Shown here: positions 34,567 to 45,349 of the stretch, in pieces
Position numbering within the stretch: position 1 is the first letter of the stretch
Layout of the letters: each line of letters begins with the position of its first letter
Source: Corynebacterium sputi DSM 45148
Lineage (GTDB): Bacteria > Actinomycetota > Actinomycetes > Mycobacteriales > Mycobacteriaceae
Direction of reading: 5' to 3'
NCBI RefSeq assembly: GCF_000427865.1
Contig: NZ_ATYV01000013.1
Location: 1 to 64,000, forward strand
DNA: 64,000 nucleotides
Notes under the pieces: generated by a model
What the model was told of the DNA's origin: nothing
Databases searched by the model: none
The model's input: only the letters and a program-made list of their open reading frames with translations
Position numbers and translations under genes: made by a program

Positions 34567-35064
34567 TCAGTTGTGCGACGGATCGAGATCCTTAAAATAC
34601 CGAGCGACCGGCCAGCGCTGAAAGCCCGCTGACTCGTACACCGCCCGAGCAGGCGCATGACCGGAGTCGTCACCGGTTTCCACCATCACCATGCGCATTC
34701 CGGCGCCGCGTATCCGAGAGAAGGAGACCTCCATGAGCGCCCGTCCGGTTCCTTGACCTTGGAAATCTGGGTGCACCGCCAAGACATAGATCTCACCCAT
34801 GTCGTCTTCCGGATGGAATTTCGTACAGACCCATCCCACAGGTGTGTCGTCGTCGAGGGCGACATCAATGTTCTGCGAGTCCTCGTCAAGAACCTCGGCG
34901 AGATCCCGGAACTGACGTTCGCGCCAGCCGTCGGGATAGAAAGACTCACAGACAAATGCTGGAGCCTCATCGAGCAGGGGCGGGAACACCGGCTCCCAGG
35001 CTTTGATCGACAAGGCCAACACGTCGGCGCGGTATTCAGGTGTGTAACTAACGATGTGAATCAT
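34567..35064 (-). CDS. GNAT-family N-acetyltransferase
   Basis: 165 residues, a complete GNAT fold. Motif A (acetyl-CoA binding) is GEIYVLAVHPDFQGQGTGRALM, with the Q-G-x-G-T-G pyrophosphate loop. Motif B is ARAVYESAGFQRWPVARYFK. AAGGAA lies 8 bp before ATG 35064. The substrate is unknown. The 270 bp upstream (35065-35337) holds no recognisable gene. Confidence 0.85.
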   Translation of the reverse strand: MIHIVSYTPEYRADVLALSIKAWEPVFPPLLDEAPAFVCESFYPDGWRERQFRDLAEVLDEDSQNIDVALDDDTPVGWVCTKFHPEDDMGEIYVLAVHPDFQGQGTGRALMEVSFSRIRGAGMRMVMVETGDDSGHAPARAVYESAGFQRWPVARYFKDLDPSHN

Positions 35065-35337
35065 GGAGTTGCTTCCTTAGGGGCTCAGAGAGTGGCTCTT
35101 TGAGCGGAACCTCGCATTTGCCCGTTAGCTAACCAAGCCATGACAATAAAGCAGATGGCCACGGATGCAGAGTTCATTGACTGCATCGCTCATCATCTGC
35201 TATTTCACGAGAACCGCAGTTAGATTTGGCCCCGGACTCGGGTGCTGACGAAGCAACTGATCATGGGTGGACTCTAACAGCGCGATCCCACACCAACCGC
35301 AGCATCGTTCAGATAGCCGCGGCCCCTGTATAGGCTT

Positions 35338-35988
35338 CTAGTTCTCCCGCGGATCCGCCGGGTACGTCGCGTACAGCGGAAGCGGCCACGGCTGACGGCG
35401 CATCACGTCGCCCCAGACGTCTGAGCCGGCGGTGGCGAGGACGTCGGAAGGCAAAGCAGGGGCGACGTACCAGTCGCCGCGGTCGATCTCGTCCTGGAGC
35501 TGGCCGGGCTCCCAGCCGGCGTATCCGGCGAAGAGGCGAGCTCCAGAGAGCAGCCCCTCAAAGTGCTCCGGGTCGACGCTGATGTTCACGATGGAGAAGC
35601 GATTCGCGAGCTTCTGGAACAGCGGCTCACCGTCTGCGAGGGGGTTCGGATCCTCAGAGATCTCCGCTCCAACAGCAGCAACGCCGAGGCAGATCGGCTG
35701 GGTCTGGTTCACCGGGCCGCCGACGTAGATGACCGGGGGAGAGGTCATCATCTTTGCCCAGGGCTCCAGGACGTTGTGAACCGGTGTTTCGGACCTGGTG
35801 GTCAGGTCCACGCCAAGAGTGCCCTGCTCATCGTGCTCGACGATGAAGACCACGGTGCGGGCGAACTCCGGGGAGCCCATTCCCGGCGCGGCGACCAGGA
35901 GCATGCCGGCTTCCGGGTCGACCTTCTCCAGGGAGGTGAAGAGTCGGTCGCCAAAGAGGTCGTTGTCGCGCGGGTTCATGTCACTCAT
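35338..35988 (-). CDS. YqgE/AlgH-family protein
   Basis: 216 residues. Signature motifs are GMLLVAAPGMGSPEFARTVVFIVEH, then YVGGPVNQ, and GYAGWEPGQLQDEIDRGDWYVAPA. YqgE proteins are conserved but lack an agreed biochemical role. Members in some bacteria affect envelope or stress regulation. It overlaps the end of pcnA by 8 bp, so the two are translationally coupled on the minus strand. Confidence 0.92.
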   Translation of the reverse strand: MSDMNPRDNDLFGDRLFTSLEKVDPEAGMLLVAAPGMGSPEFARTVVFIVEHDEQGTLGVDLTTRSETPVHNVLEPWAKMMTSPPVIYVGGPVNQTQPICLGVAAVGAEISEDPNPLADGEPLFQKLANRFSIVNISVDPEHFEGLLSGARLFAGYAGWEPGQLQDEIDRGDWYVAPALPSDVLATAGSDVWGDVMRRQPWPLPLYATYPADPREN

Positions 35989-37408
35989 TATTGTCGTCCT
36001 CTTGTTCGTGCCACCACTTCTTGAGCTCCAGGATCGCGTCGTCGCGTTCCATTGGGCCTTGGTCGAGGCGTAGTTCCTTCATGTGTTTCCAGGCTTGGCC
36101 GACGACGGGGCCGGCAGGGAGGTCGAGGATCTGCATGATGTCGTTGCCGTCGAGATCCGGGCGGACTGCGGCGAGGTCTTCCTTCGCGGCGATCTCGTCG
36201 ATGCGGGTCTCCAGGTCATCGATGGCGCGTGCGAGGCGGGCGGCCTTGCGCTTGTTCCTGGTGGTGCAGTCGGCGCGCACGATCTTGTTGAGCTGCGGCA
36301 GCAGATCACCGGCGTCGTTGACGTAACGGCGGACAGCAGAGTCGGTCCACTTTCCTTCGCCATAGCCGTGGAAGCGCATGTGGAGGTAGACCAGTTCGTA
36401 GATCTGCTCGACGGTCTTCTTTGGGTACTTGAGCTTCCGGAAACGTCGGCGGACCTTCTTCGCCCCGACCACCTCGTGGTGGTGGAACGTGACGGCGCCG
36501 TTCTCCTTGAATTCGCGGGTCTCCGGCTTACCGCAGTCGTGCAGCAGTGCGGCCCAACGCAGGACAATGTCCGGCTCCCCGGGCTCCTCCTGCTCGATCG
36601 CCTGGCGCATTACCTGCAGAGAGTGCTGGTAGACGTCTTTGTGCTGGCGATGCTCGTCCTGCGTCATCTTCATGTCGGGGATCTCCGGCATGATGTGTGC
36701 GGCGAGGCCGGTCTCCACCATCAGGTCGATGCCCGCGGCGGGGTCCTGCCCGGCGATCATCTTGTTCAGTTCGGCCTGGACGCGCTCAGCGGTAATGCGG
36801 TTGATCTCGTCATTCATCCGGGTCATCGCATCAAGCACTCGCTCGGAGACAGCGAATCCGAGCTGGGAGGTGAACCGGCATGCTCGGAGCATTCGCAGCG
36901 GGTCGTCGCCGAAGCTGACCTCAGCCGGTCCCGGGGTGTCCAGGATGCCGGCGACGATGTCATCGAAACCATTGAGCGGATCGACGAAGATCCGGGAGCC
37001 ATCGGCGAGCAACTGCACGGCAATGGCGTTGCAGCGGAAGTCCCGGCGGACCAAGTCCCCTTCCAGGGTGTCGCCGAAGGTGACCTCTGGGTTGCGGCTG
37101 ACCTGGTCATACTCATCCGAGCGGAATGTGGTGATCTCGATCTGGCGACCGTTCTTTTCCGCGGAGAGGGTTCCGAACGCCAAGCCTGTGTCCCACACCA
37201 CCGGGGCCCACGAATCCAGGATGTCTTTGACCACCTCTGGCCGAGCGTCAGTGGTGAAGTCCAGGTCCACCCCCAACTTCCCCATGAGCGCGTCCCGGAC
37301 GGAACCGCCGACCAGGTAGAGATCATGGCCCCCCGCCGAAAACTCGGCAGCAAGGGAAACTAGCAGGTCAGACTCGGAACCGATCGCCTGATCCGCGACC
37401 GCGAGCAT
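35981..37408 (-). CDS. pcnA: CCA tRNA nucleotidyltransferase / poly(A) polymerase family
   Basis: About 475 residues. The nucleotidyltransferase head has [14 protein letters not shown] and the catalytic [11 protein letters not shown] (DxD). [11 protein letters not shown] and the [18 protein letters not shown] motif follow. An HD domain has [13 protein letters not shown] and LLHDCGK. It repairs or adds the CCA end of tRNA. The start is uncertain: ATG 37408 is 28 residues before LVGG. ATG 37477 would leave only 28 bp to the divergent NUDIX start, so it is less likely. Confidence 0.92.
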   Translation of the reverse strand: MLAVADQAIGSESDLLVSLAAEFSAGGHDLYLVGGSVRDALMGKLGVDLDFTTDARPEVVKDILDSWAPVVWDTGLAFGTLSAEKNGRQIEITTFRSDEYDQVSRNPEVTFGDTLEGDLVRRDFRCNAIAVQLLADGSRIFVDPLNGFDDIVAGILDTPGPAEVSFGDDPLRMLRACRFTSQLGFAVSERVLDAMTRMNDEINRITAERVQAELNKMIAGQDPAAGIDLMVETGLAAHIMPEIPDMKMTQDEHRQHKDVYQHSLQVMRQAIEQEEPGEPDIVLRWAALLHDCGKPETREFKENGAVTFHHHEVVGAKKVRRRFRKLKYPKKTVEQIYELVYLHMRFHGYGEGKWTDSAVRRYVNDAGDLLPQLNKIVRADCTTRNKRKAARLARAIDDLETRIDEIAAKEDLAAVRPDLDGNDIMQILDLPAGPVVGQAWKHMKELRLDQGPMERDDAILELKKWWHEQEDDNNE

Positions 37409-37505
37409 GGCAGTACGGCGGACGTCGGAACCGGGTTCGGGAATCGGCGCAATCACCCACGACACGATACCCTCCATGGCGATCAGGGCAGCTAAGCTAC
37501 TGGGG

Positions 37506-38564
37506 ATGAACGATAGCCAGCGCGAAACAGGGCAGGCGGAGCCCCAGCGGCGCCGCCGACGTCGGTCGCGCCGCCGCAAGGGAGCGCCGGGAACCGCCGC
37601 ATCCGGCGACGGTGCGAACGGCACCGGGCAGCAGAACAACTCCCCGAAGAGCCAGCAGAAGAAGAACCCGGATTCCCGGAACAACCAATCGGCACCGAAG
37701 TCCCCACAGTCACAGGCTGCGGGGACGAAGTCTGTGGGTGAGGGGACGGGGACGTCGGGAAGCAAAAACTCCGACGGCAACGCCGGCGGTGGCTCTTCTA
37801 CCAGCGGGTCCTCCAGGCGTCGCCGCAGGCGGCGGCAAGGACCGAAGCAGAACGCCGGCGCTCAGAACAACAACAAGGAAAAACAGACCTCCCAGGAGTC
37901 CGGCACGGACAAGCAGTCCGGGCAGGGCTCCAACAAGAACCAGAAGCAGGGCGCCAAGCAGGGGCAGAAGCAGGGCAACCGAAACCGTCGTGGCCGAGGG
38001 AAGGGCCAGCAGAACCGGCCGAACCGCCGGGCACCGCAGCGTCAGCCGCAGAAGTCGCAGATGCGCACCTCGGTGGAGACCTCCGCTGGCGGTCTCGTCG
38101 TGTCCGGGCTCCCAGAAGCTGTGCGTCCGGACGGCACCGTTGATATGTCCCGCATCTACGTCGCCCTCATCGGCCGCCTAGATCGTCGCGGACGTCTGCT
38201 GTGGTCGATGCCGAAGGGCCACGTGGAACCGGGGGAGCAGCACGACTCCACCGCCGAGCGCGAGGTCTGGGAAGAAACCGGCATCCACGGCGGGGTCATC
38301 ACTGACCTCGGCGTGATCGACTACTGGTTCGTCTCTGATGGCGTGCGGATCCACAAGACCGTGTACCACCACCTGCTGCGTTACCTTGACGGTGACCTCA
38401 ATGACGAGGACCCGGAGGTGACTGAGGTGCAGTGGGTGCCGGTAGTGGGCCTGGTGGAACGACTGGCGTACGCCGACGAGCGCAAACTCGCCCGGCGCGC
38501 CCATGACTTGCTGCCCGAACTCGCCCGCGCGGAGTACGAGGCGGGGAGGCGGACACCTCGATGA
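37506..38564 (+). CDS. NUDIX hydrolase with long basic disordered N-terminus
   Basis: 352 residues. Residues 1-190 are low complexity, rich in Arg, Gln, Asn, Gly and Ser, with runs such as [12 protein letters not shown] and [15 protein letters not shown], and would bind nucleic acid. Residues 195-345 hold the NUDIX domain, with the box [20 protein letters not shown] followed by TGI (G-x5-E-x7-REV-x-EE-x-GI). The role may be sanitising nucleotides or decapping-like hydrolysis. TAAGCT 7 bp before ATG 37506 suggests a leaderless mRNA. It overlaps the next gene by 4 bp. Confidence 0.9.
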   Translation: MNDSQRETGQAEPQRRRRRRSRRRKGAPGTAASGDGANGTGQQNNSPKSQQKKNPDSRNNQSAPKSPQSQAAGTKSVGEGTGTSGSKNSDGNAGGGSSTSGSSRRRRRRRQGPKQNAGAQNNNKEKQTSQESGTDKQSGQGSNKNQKQGAKQGQKQGNRNRRGRGKGQQNRPNRRAPQRQPQKSQMRTSVETSAGGLVVSGLPEAVRPDGTVDMSRIYVALIGRLDRRGRLLWSMPKGHVEPGEQHDSTAEREVWEETGIHGGVITDLGVIDYWFVSDGVRIHKTVYHHLLRYLDGDLNDEDPEVTEVQWVPVVGLVERLAYADERKLARRAHDLLPELARAEYEAGRRTPR

Positions 38565-40969
38565 TCCGGCGGTGGGTTGCGGCGTGCCTGAGTGGCGCCA
38601 TGGTGCTCGCGGGCATTCCAGTGGCGTCCGCTCAGGGCGTCCAGCCGTTCCCGGTGTCGCCGACATCGCCTGAGGTGGAGCAGGTTTGGTTCGGTTCGGA
38701 TTCTCGCACTGGCACCTCTAACGGTCCGCTAGACTTGCAATTGGATTCGATTGCGCCGCGGGTGGCTGATGCCTCTGAGACGGTGACGATCAACGTCACG
38801 CTCACCAACCGCACCAGTGACACCATCTCGGATCTGTCGCTGCGCACCCAGCGGTCGGAGGCGCTCCCGTCGTCTGCGCAGGCATCGTTGGCGATGGCCG
38901 AGCCGGAGACCACCTACAGCACGGTCACGCAGTTCTCGGACCCGGTGACGCTTGGGCCGCGGGCCTCCACCACAGTCCCGATTACGGTGCCGCTGCAGGC
39001 GCCGGCCCCTGAAGGTCTGTCCATCACTTCCGGTGGCGTGTACCCGATTTTGGTGAACGCCAATGGTTCCGCAGGTCATGGGATCCTCCGCCAATTGGCA
39101 GAGACCCGCACCCTACTTCCGGTCCGTGGTGGGGAAGAGCAAGAGCCGCTTGACGACGCCTCCGACCTCACCCTCCCCCCAACCGACCAACCGGACGCAA
39201 CCATTGACGACGAGGAAGCTGCGCCCAGGCCGCTGTCGATGGTCTGGCCGATCACCGAGCCAGTGCCAGTCGTCCCCGGTGAGACCGGCGACGCCCCAGA
39301 GTCACCGGAGCTCATTCTCTCGAATAATTCTCTGTCGGAGTCCATGTCCGAGGGCGGTCGGCTGAACCGGACGGTTACCTCGTTGGCTGAAGCCTTAGAC
39401 GGCCCTGGCGGCCAGGAACTGGGCTTCTCCACGTGTATCGCGATTGACCCAGAGCTAGTTCTTGCGGCAAAGCGCATGAGCAGCGGTTACTTGATCGGTG
39501 GCGAGCGCTCGGACCCGACGTCGACCGGCGTGCGCCTTCGCGACTCATGGACCCACAATGACGGCATCGATGCTGAGCCGGCTTCCTCTGAGGACTCCGC
39601 AGCCGCCGGGGCATGGTTGAACTCACTGCGCGACCTCACTGAGGGCCAGTGTGTGATCTCCATGCCGTGGGCCAATGCCTCCGCATCCGGCGTCGCCTCA
39701 CTTGGTGATCCTGACCTGACGAGTATCTGGCTCAGTGGTGATTCGTATCTGCGCGACATCTTGGACGTCGAGCCGGTCGAGTCAGTGCTGCTGCCGCCGG
39801 AGGGACAGTTGAGTGCTCGGTCCGTCGACACACTTGCGGGCACTGGGACGACCACGGCGTTGGTGGCCTCCACATCTGTCACGGCTCAGTCTCAGATCCA
39901 GCCCGGCGCGGCGGTGGAGCTGCCGCACAACCTGCGAGCAGTCACCACTCCGACTGATCTCTCCACCACCCTGGCGGCAACCGGATCCGATCCGTCGGTG
40001 GCCGGCTACTCGCGGGAGCTCGGGCGGCACCGGCTAGACATCGACTCGTCTGTCGCACGCATGCAGACCGCGGTTGGAACACTTCATAGCGAACTGGACG
40101 ATGGCGGCGATGGCGCGTTGTTCATAATTCCCCCGGGCGACTGGTCCGTGGACGAGGCAGATATCAACGAGTGGTTCGGCGCTGTCCTCCAGACGTTCGC
40201 CGATGGCAGGGCGGCCCCTACCGCTTTCGCCGACGCAATCGGTCCGATCGCCGATGCGGCTTCCGCCGGCCCCGGAAACGTGTCCACCTCTGTCACCGAC
40301 CCCGGTGAAGTCACCGCCTCAGAGATCGGCCGTGCGACTCAGCAAGCGCGGTACACCTCCGAGCTCACTGGCCTGATGGTCGAAGAACCGGACATCGCGC
40401 TGACTCCCGCCGGATTCACCCTCCCCATCAATCGGGACATCCTGCGCTCAATCTCCGTCTTCGGCAGGAACAACGCCGAGGAATACGACTCCGCCGTAGC
40501 CCGCGCCCGGCAGATCCAGGAACACACCGGCTCGATGATCCAGGGCCTGCGCGAATCGGTCCGGCTAATCACCCCGGGATCGCGATACACCCGTGCGACG
40601 GGAGCCTCTCCTGTGGCCGTCGTCGCCGGAAATGGACTGCCATTGCCGGTCGACGCGACTGTGGTTCTTGACGGTGATGACATGAGCAGCCCCCTGCACG
40701 AACCCACCCGGATTCCTGCCCGCGGCTCTTTGACTCTGCAGTTGTACCCCGATGTCGACCAAGCAGACAGCCGTCGATCTGATCTTCAGGTTCGACTGGA
40801 AACCCCTGACGGACGGGCGATCTCAGCCCCGGTGGCAATCACCGTGCAGTCCGGCCTCGGCTCCGGGCTTTTCTTCGTGCTCACCGCCCTGTTCCTTCTC
40901 GGTGCCGGGATTTTCGCTCGCAGGCGTTGGCAGAAACTGTCCCAGAACGCTCCACGAACCCGTAACTGA
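38561..40969 (+). CDS. DUF6049-family exported membrane protein
   Basis: 802 residues. A signal peptide ([20 protein letters not shown], cleaved near ASAQG) is followed by a large extracellular region and one C-terminal helix ([20 protein letters not shown]) with a basic tail. The immunoglobulin-like stretch near residues 40-160 and a C-terminal [17 protein letters not shown] domain are seen. It is the counterpart of mycobacterial Rv3909, always between the NUDIX and murJ genes. Its conserved position suggests a role with MurJ in cell-wall export. The ATGA overlap with the NUDIX gene suggests coupling. Confidence 0.88.
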   Translation: MIRRWVAACLSGAMVLAGIPVASAQGVQPFPVSPTSPEVEQVWFGSDSRTGTSNGPLDLQLDSIAPRVADASETVTINVTLTNRTSDTISDLSLRTQRSEALPSSAQASLAMAEPETTYSTVTQFSDPVTLGPRASTTVPITVPLQAPAPEGLSITSGGVYPILVNANGSAGHGILRQLAETRTLLPVRGGEEQEPLDDASDLTLPPTDQPDATIDDEEAAPRPLSMVWPITEPVPVVPGETGDAPESPELILSNNSLSESMSEGGRLNRTVTSLAEALDGPGGQELGFSTCIAIDPELVLAAKRMSSGYLIGGERSDPTSTGVRLRDSWTHNDGIDAEPASSEDSAAAGAWLNSLRDLTEGQCVISMPWANASASGVASLGDPDLTSIWLSGDSYLRDILDVEPVESVLLPPEGQLSARSVDTLAGTGTTTALVASTSVTAQSQIQPGAAVELPHNLRAVTTPTDLSTTLAATGSDPSVAGYSRELGRHRLDIDSSVARMQTAVGTLHSELDDGGDGALFIIPPGDWSVDEADINEWFGAVLQTFADGRAAPTAFADAIGPIADAASAGPGNVSTSVTDPGEVTASEIGRATQQARYTSELTGLMVEEPDIALTPAGFTLPINRDILRSISVFGRNNAEEYDSAVARARQIQEHTGSMIQGLRESVRLITPGSRYTRATGASPVAVVAGNGLPLPVDATVVLDGDDMSSPLHEPTRIPARGSLTLQLYPDVDQADSRRSDLQVRLETPDGRAISAPVAITVQSGLGSGLFFVLTALFLLGAGIFARRRWQKLSQNAPRTRN

Positions 40970-41009
40970 TTCACAGCAGATTCGAATCAGCTCACCAGCT
41001 TGGTGAACA

Positions 41010-44000
41010 ATGGTTTCCGTGACCGAACCCGACCCTTCTCAACCTTCCGTGCCCAACGGGCAGGTGCCGCATACCGGACAGCGCGGACGTATCCGTCGTC
41101 CAACTGCGCCTGCCCCGGACCCGACGCGCCGTGAACCGCGCCGCGTCGAGCAGGCACCGGACTTGAGTCGGTCCCCTCGTGAGGCATCGGCCATCGCCGT
41201 CGCCGAGGAACACACCGACGATTCACGCCCGCGGGCAACAGACCGAGATGTCGTTCGCTCGACCGGCTCGATGGCCATTGCGACGCTGATCTCTCGCATC
41301 ACTGGATTCGTCCGCAACGCAATGATCGGTGCCGCCCTCGGTGGCGGTGTCGCTTCTGCGTTCAACGTCGCCAACACTCTGCCCAACCTCATCACCGAGA
41401 TTGTCCTGGGTGCCGTGCTGACCTCTCTGGTCATTCCGGTGCTCGTGCGCGCAGAGAAGGAAGACGACGACCACGGCGAGACCTTCGTCCGCCGCCTATT
41501 CACGGCGGCGATGTCGATCCTGATCGTGGTGACGGTAATCGCCGTGATCGGAGCGCCATTCCTGACAAGGATGATGCTGTCGTCTGAGGGGCAAGTGAAC
41601 GTCGATCTATCGACGTCCTTTGCGGTTCTACTCCTGCCTCAGATCCTTTTCTACGGCGTATTTGCGCTGCTCATGGCGGTGCTGAACACCAAGGGAGTGT
41701 TCAAACCGGGGGCCTGGGCACCGGTGGCGAACAACATCATCGCCATCGCGACGCTGTCTTTATACATCTTCCTACCTGGCCCGAAGCTCAACGACGGTGG
41801 CAGTTCACTGTTCAACCCGTACGTGCTGTTGCTCGGCATAGGCACCACCTTGGGTGTCGTCCTCCAGGCAGCGATCATGATCCCGCCGCTGCGCAAGGCC
41901 GGGGTCAACCTCAAGCCGCTGTGGGGCATCGACGCCCGCGTGAAGCAGTTCGCCGGCATGGGTATTGCGATCATCGCGTATGTCGCCGTCTCCCAGCTCG
42001 GCTACGTCATCACCATGCGAATCGCCTCGGTGGCGAACGAAGCCGCCCCGCTGCAGTACCAGCAGGCATGGCTGCTGCTGCAGGTGCCGTACGGCATCAT
42101 CGGCGTCACTCTGCTGACGGCCATCATGCCGCGACTGTCTCGCAATGCCTCTGATGGCGACAACGTCGCGGTGATCCGTGACCTGAACGTGGGCACCAAG
42201 CTCACGATGCTCGCGCTAGTTCCGATCGTGGTGTTCTTCACCTTCTTCGGCCAGCAGATCGCCAACGCGCTGTTCGCTTACGGACAGTTCACCTCTGAGC
42301 AGGCCGACGTCATCGGTTGGACGCTGTCCTTCTCCGCGTTCACGCTGATCCCGTATGCACTGGTGCTGTTGCACCTGCGTGTGTTCTACGCCCGAGAAGA
42401 AGCATGGACCCCGACCTTCATCATCATCGGCATCACCGTGGTGAAGGTCCTGTTGACCCTCCTGGCTCCGCTGATGGCCACAGAGCCCTACCTCGTGGTG
42501 GTGCTCCTTGGTGGTGCGAACGGTTTCGGTTACATCGCCGGCGCCGTCATCGGTGTGCTGCTGCTGCGCCGCACCTTGGGTTCGCTCAACGGCAAAGAAT
42601 CCTGGACGACGTCCATCTGGGCGTTCGGCGCAGCTCTCATCGCCGCGATCATCGCGTTCGGTTTCGACTACCTGCTCGGCATGACCCCACTGCAGGATCT
42701 CGGCTCCATCGGATACTTCATCCGAGTGGCGCTCTCGGGAATCTTGTTCCTCACGATCACCGGCCTGGTGCTCATGCGCTCGCCGCTCCCAGAGGTCCGC
42801 ACAGTCGGCTCCATGCTTGGCCGGATCCCGGGTCTGCGTCGTTTCGCCCCGGCACCGCCGACCGCCCAGGACGCCCCGGACCTTCCGGATGCTTCCGACA
42901 TGATCGCCGGTGGCGCCGATCCTCTCGGTGTCGCCAACGACGGCATCATCGGCTCCCCGCTGCTGCCGCCGCTGCCCACCGAGGCTGCTCGTGCTCCCCG
43001 CTTCGTGCCAGGAGAAATTATTGGTGCCGGCCGCTACCGCCTCATCTCCGAGACGGCCAAGCGCGACCGCATGCGGATGTGGAGGGCGCAGGATCTCACC
43101 TCCCCGGACAAGGACGAGATCTCCTTCACCTACATCGAAGCCGCCGACAAGACTCGTTCGATCGCGGAGATGACCCGAGCGCTCAAGCCGCTCGAGGGCC
43201 CGGGCCTGACCCGTATCCGCGAGGTGCACACCACCCGCACCACCGTCATCGTCATCAGCGACTGGGTCGCAGGCGCTCCCTTGAACACCGTGGCGTCTGA
43301 GGCCCCGAACCCGGAGGCCGCCGCCCTGGCTGCTTCTGATCTGTTCGAGGCAGTAGCTCGCTCACGTGAGGCCGAGGTGCCTCTCGGCATCGACAATGCT
43401 GACCGCCTCCGTGTCAACGTCGACGGGCATCTCGTCCTCGCGTACCCGGCACCGCTGCCGGGGGCGAACACCGACGAAGATCTGGAAGGTGCCACCCGCG
43501 CGCTGGAGATGCTCCTGCGCCGCTGCTGTGAAGAGATCCCCGAGGGCATCGAGACCATCGCAGAGAATGCGCGGACCACTGACCCTGCGGTGACTGCCCA
43601 GCAGCTTCGCGACGCCGCCTACGGTGACGGCGGCTCCGACCTCTCCGTCGAGCCCGAAGCCGCCGACTCCACCTCCGGCCGCTTCCTGGCCCCGGCACAG
43701 GCAATGTCCCGGAAGAAGCAGTGGGGCGTTGGTGTCTCGGTCGTCGGACTGAGCCTGGTCGGTGCCGTTGGCGCCGCCACCATCTACGCCCAGGTCAACC
43801 AGAGTGAAAACGCTCCACTGTCCCAGGATTCCCTGCGCCGCGGTACCGAGATCGTTGAGAACGTCATCGCCTCCGACCGCCAGATCGCGTCGGTGAATGA
43901 GTGGCAGCTTCCGACGGACAATCCGCTGTCTGACCTGGACAACCCGGAAAGCGCTGGCCTCGCCGCTGACGGAGACCTCAACACTTCCTGGAGTAGTTCC

Positions 44001-44456
44001 GAATATTTGGAGCAGTTCGCCGAACCGCCGCTCGGATTCAAGCAGGGCATCGGTCTGGTCGTGACCTTGGACGCCCCGGCGACACCGACATCCGTTGAGA
44101 TCGTTGGAACTGACGGAGTCATGGTCCAGGTCTATGCGGTCGAGGACGGCGTCGATATGGATTCGGTTTCCTCTCTCGATGAGCTCACCGAAGTCGGCGA
44201 GGCCCGCCTCGGCGAATCGCCAGGTGCCAACGGTAACGGTGGCACGGAGACTCCGACGACCACTGCCACCACTGCCGAGAACGACGGCAATAACGCCGCC
44301 GAAGGCGATCCCGGTTCCGATTCCCTCAATGGCACCGTGGTGTCGTTGACCGGTGCTCCGCAGACCGACCGCCTGCTGATCTGGGTATCCGAACTGCCGA
44401 TGGAGCAGCCGAACCTCGTAGAGATCAACGAGGTTGCCGTCCGCGCACGCGGATAG
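41010..44456 (+). CDS. murJ: lipid II flippase MurJ with pseudokinase and extracytoplasmic tail
   Basis: 1148 residues. The N-terminal 90 are disordered and basic. The MurJ/MviN core has 14 helices (about 90-600), beginning STGSMAIATLISRITGFVRN. Residues 665-880 form a kinase-like domain (GEIIGAGRYRLISETAKRDR; GIDNADRLRVNVDGHLVLAY) without HRD or DFG, so a pseudokinase. A further helix (about 906-930) leads to an outside domain resembling carbohydrate-binding folds (GDLNTSWSSSEY). In mycobacteria the pseudokinase is a PknB/FhaA control site. The Shine-Dalgarno site is poor. GTG 41019 is an alternative start. Confidence 0.93.
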   Translation: MVSVTEPDPSQPSVPNGQVPHTGQRGRIRRPTAPAPDPTRREPRRVEQAPDLSRSPREASAIAVAEEHTDDSRPRATDRDVVRSTGSMAIATLISRITGFVRNAMIGAALGGGVASAFNVANTLPNLITEIVLGAVLTSLVIPVLVRAEKEDDDHGETFVRRLFTAAMSILIVVTVIAVIGAPFLTRMMLSSEGQVNVDLSTSFAVLLLPQILFYGVFALLMAVLNTKGVFKPGAWAPVANNIIAIATLSLYIFLPGPKLNDGGSSLFNPYVLLLGIGTTLGVVLQAAIMIPPLRKAGVNLKPLWGIDARVKQFAGMGIAIIAYVAVSQLGYVITMRIASVANEAAPLQYQQAWLLLQVPYGIIGVTLLTAIMPRLSRNASDGDNVAVIRDLNVGTKLTMLALVPIVVFFTFFGQQIANALFAYGQFTSEQADVIGWTLSFSAFTLIPYALVLLHLRVFYAREEAWTPTFIIIGITVVKVLLTLLAPLMATEPYLVVVLLGGANGFGYIAGAVIGVLLLRRTLGSLNGKESWTTSIWAFGAALIAAIIAFGFDYLLGMTPLQDLGSIGYFIRVALSGILFLTITGLVLMRSPLPEVRTVGSMLGRIPGLRRFAPAPPTAQDAPDLPDASDMIAGGADPLGVANDGIIGSPLLPPLPTEAARAPRFVPGEIIGAGRYRLISETAKRDRMRMWRAQDLTSPDKDEISFTYIEAADKTRSIAEMTRALKPLEGPGLTRIREVHTTRTTVIVISDWVAGAPLNTVASEAPNPEAAALAASDLFEAVARSREAEVPLGIDNADRLRVNVDGHLVLAYPAPLPGANTDEDLEGATRALEMLLRRCCEEIPEGIETIAENARTTDPAVTAQQLRDAAYGDGGSDLSVEPEAADSTSGRFLAPAQAMSRKKQWGVGVSVVGLSLVGAVGAATIYAQVNQSENAPLSQDSLRRGTEIVENVIASDRQIASVNEWQLPTDNPLSDLDNPESAGLAADGDLNTSWSSSEYLEQFAEPPLGFKQGIGLVVTLDAPATPTSVEIVGTDGVMVQVYAVEDGVDMDSVSSLDELTEVGEARLGESPGANGNGGTETPTTTATTAENDGNNAAEGDPGSDSLNGTVVSLTGAPQTDRLLIWVSELPMEQPNLVEINEVAVRARG

Positions 44457-44486
44457 TTCTCCACAGTCGCGAAGTTATCCACCATC

Positions 44487-44526
44487 GGGCCGGGCCCCTT
44501 CCACTTTCCGTGGCGGGGCCCGGCCC
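44487..44526 (+). terminator. terminator downstream of murJ
   Basis: Perfect 12-base stem GGGCCGGGCCCC / GGGGCCCGGCCC with an inner CCAC/GTGG stem, 30 bp past the murJ stop. It is not followed by a U-tract. Confidence 0.65.
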
Positions 44527-44546
44527 TCGGTGGTTTCATCCCCATC

Positions 44547-45221
44547 ATGAATATCGGGGGACACAGCCGGGGAGACCATGAGAGATCTACTAAAAGACAG
44601 GAGCTATCGGACGCGAATCTGTTGGCAGCGCACCGGGCAGGTGATTCCCGGGCGTTCCCACGGCTGTGGGCCAGACACTCCGACAAGCTGCTGAAAGTTG
44701 CGCTGCGGACCACCAGTTCCGAAGACGATGCCCAGGACGCAGTGCAGGAAGCTTTCTTGAAGGTCCACCGGAAATCGGAAGGTCTGCGGGAGGACTCTTC
44801 GGTCTCCACGTGGCTGCACCGAATCACGCTGAATTCGATCTACGACAACCATCGGAAGCTGGGCAAGATGGTTCAGGAACCGGTCGATCATTCAAAGGTC
44901 CACCTGCTTACTGCCCAGGAGGACTATCAGAACGGACAACAATTCGGTGTCGCCGTCGGTCAGGTCATTGAGCTAACTGTGCGGGACGCCATGGAGAAAC
45001 TCCCGGCGTACCAACGGGAGGCCATCAACAAGATGGATATCCAGGGACTGACTACCGAGGAGACCGCGGATGACCTTGGCGTGTCCGAGGGCACGGTGAA
45101 ATCCAGACGAGCCAGGGGCCGACGCGAACTGCGGAAGATCCTCACCTCAGCGCCTCTACCCAAGCCGGTCCGACCGCCAGCTCCGTCGGTGAGCTTGCCG
45201 AGGGAATGTGCGGCCCCGTAG
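44547..45221 (+). CDS. sigM: ECF sigma factor SigM
   Basis: 224 residues. Region 2 is LLAAHRAGDSRAFPRLWARH, then DDAQDAVQEAFLKVHR. Region 4 is LPAYQREAINKMDIQGLTTE, then ETADDLGVSEGTVKSRRARGRREL. It directs RNA polymerase to stress promoters. The order murJ-sigM-trxB-trxA identifies it as the SigM orthologue, whose targets in Corynebacterium glutamicum are redox genes including trxB. No anti-sigma gene lies between sigM and trxB, unlike the mycobacterial locus. The Shine-Dalgarno site of ATG 44547 is poor. Confidence 0.92.
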   Translation: MNIGGHSRGDHERSTKRQELSDANLLAAHRAGDSRAFPRLWARHSDKLLKVALRTTSSEDDAQDAVQEAFLKVHRKSEGLREDSSVSTWLHRITLNSIYDNHRKLGKMVQEPVDHSKVHLLTAQEDYQNGQQFGVAVGQVIELTVRDAMEKLPAYQREAINKMDIQGLTTEETADDLGVSEGTVKSRRARGRRELRKILTSAPLPKPVRPPAPSVSLPRECAAP

Positions 45222-45349
45222 ACACGTTGTCCCGGATGGACACGCCGGAACGCGCGCGGCCACCGATCTAGTTCCCGACCCGCTAGTTCCACAGCGGTAG
45301 GCTGCTGAGAGATTTCCGGAACATCGACCTGAGGGAAGACGAACAACTC

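Noticed and set aside
35140-35223. 27-codon frame MTIKQMATDAEFIDCIAHHL and on to a stop
   Set aside because: No ribosome-binding site or family; too short to support as gene or remnant.
36083-37363. Open frame of 426 codons opposite pcnA
   Set aside because: Antisense shadow; pcnA has all catalytic motifs.
44475-44483. DnaA-box-like TTATCCACC after murJ
   Set aside because: A single one-mismatch site in a large window is expected by chance and is not clustered.
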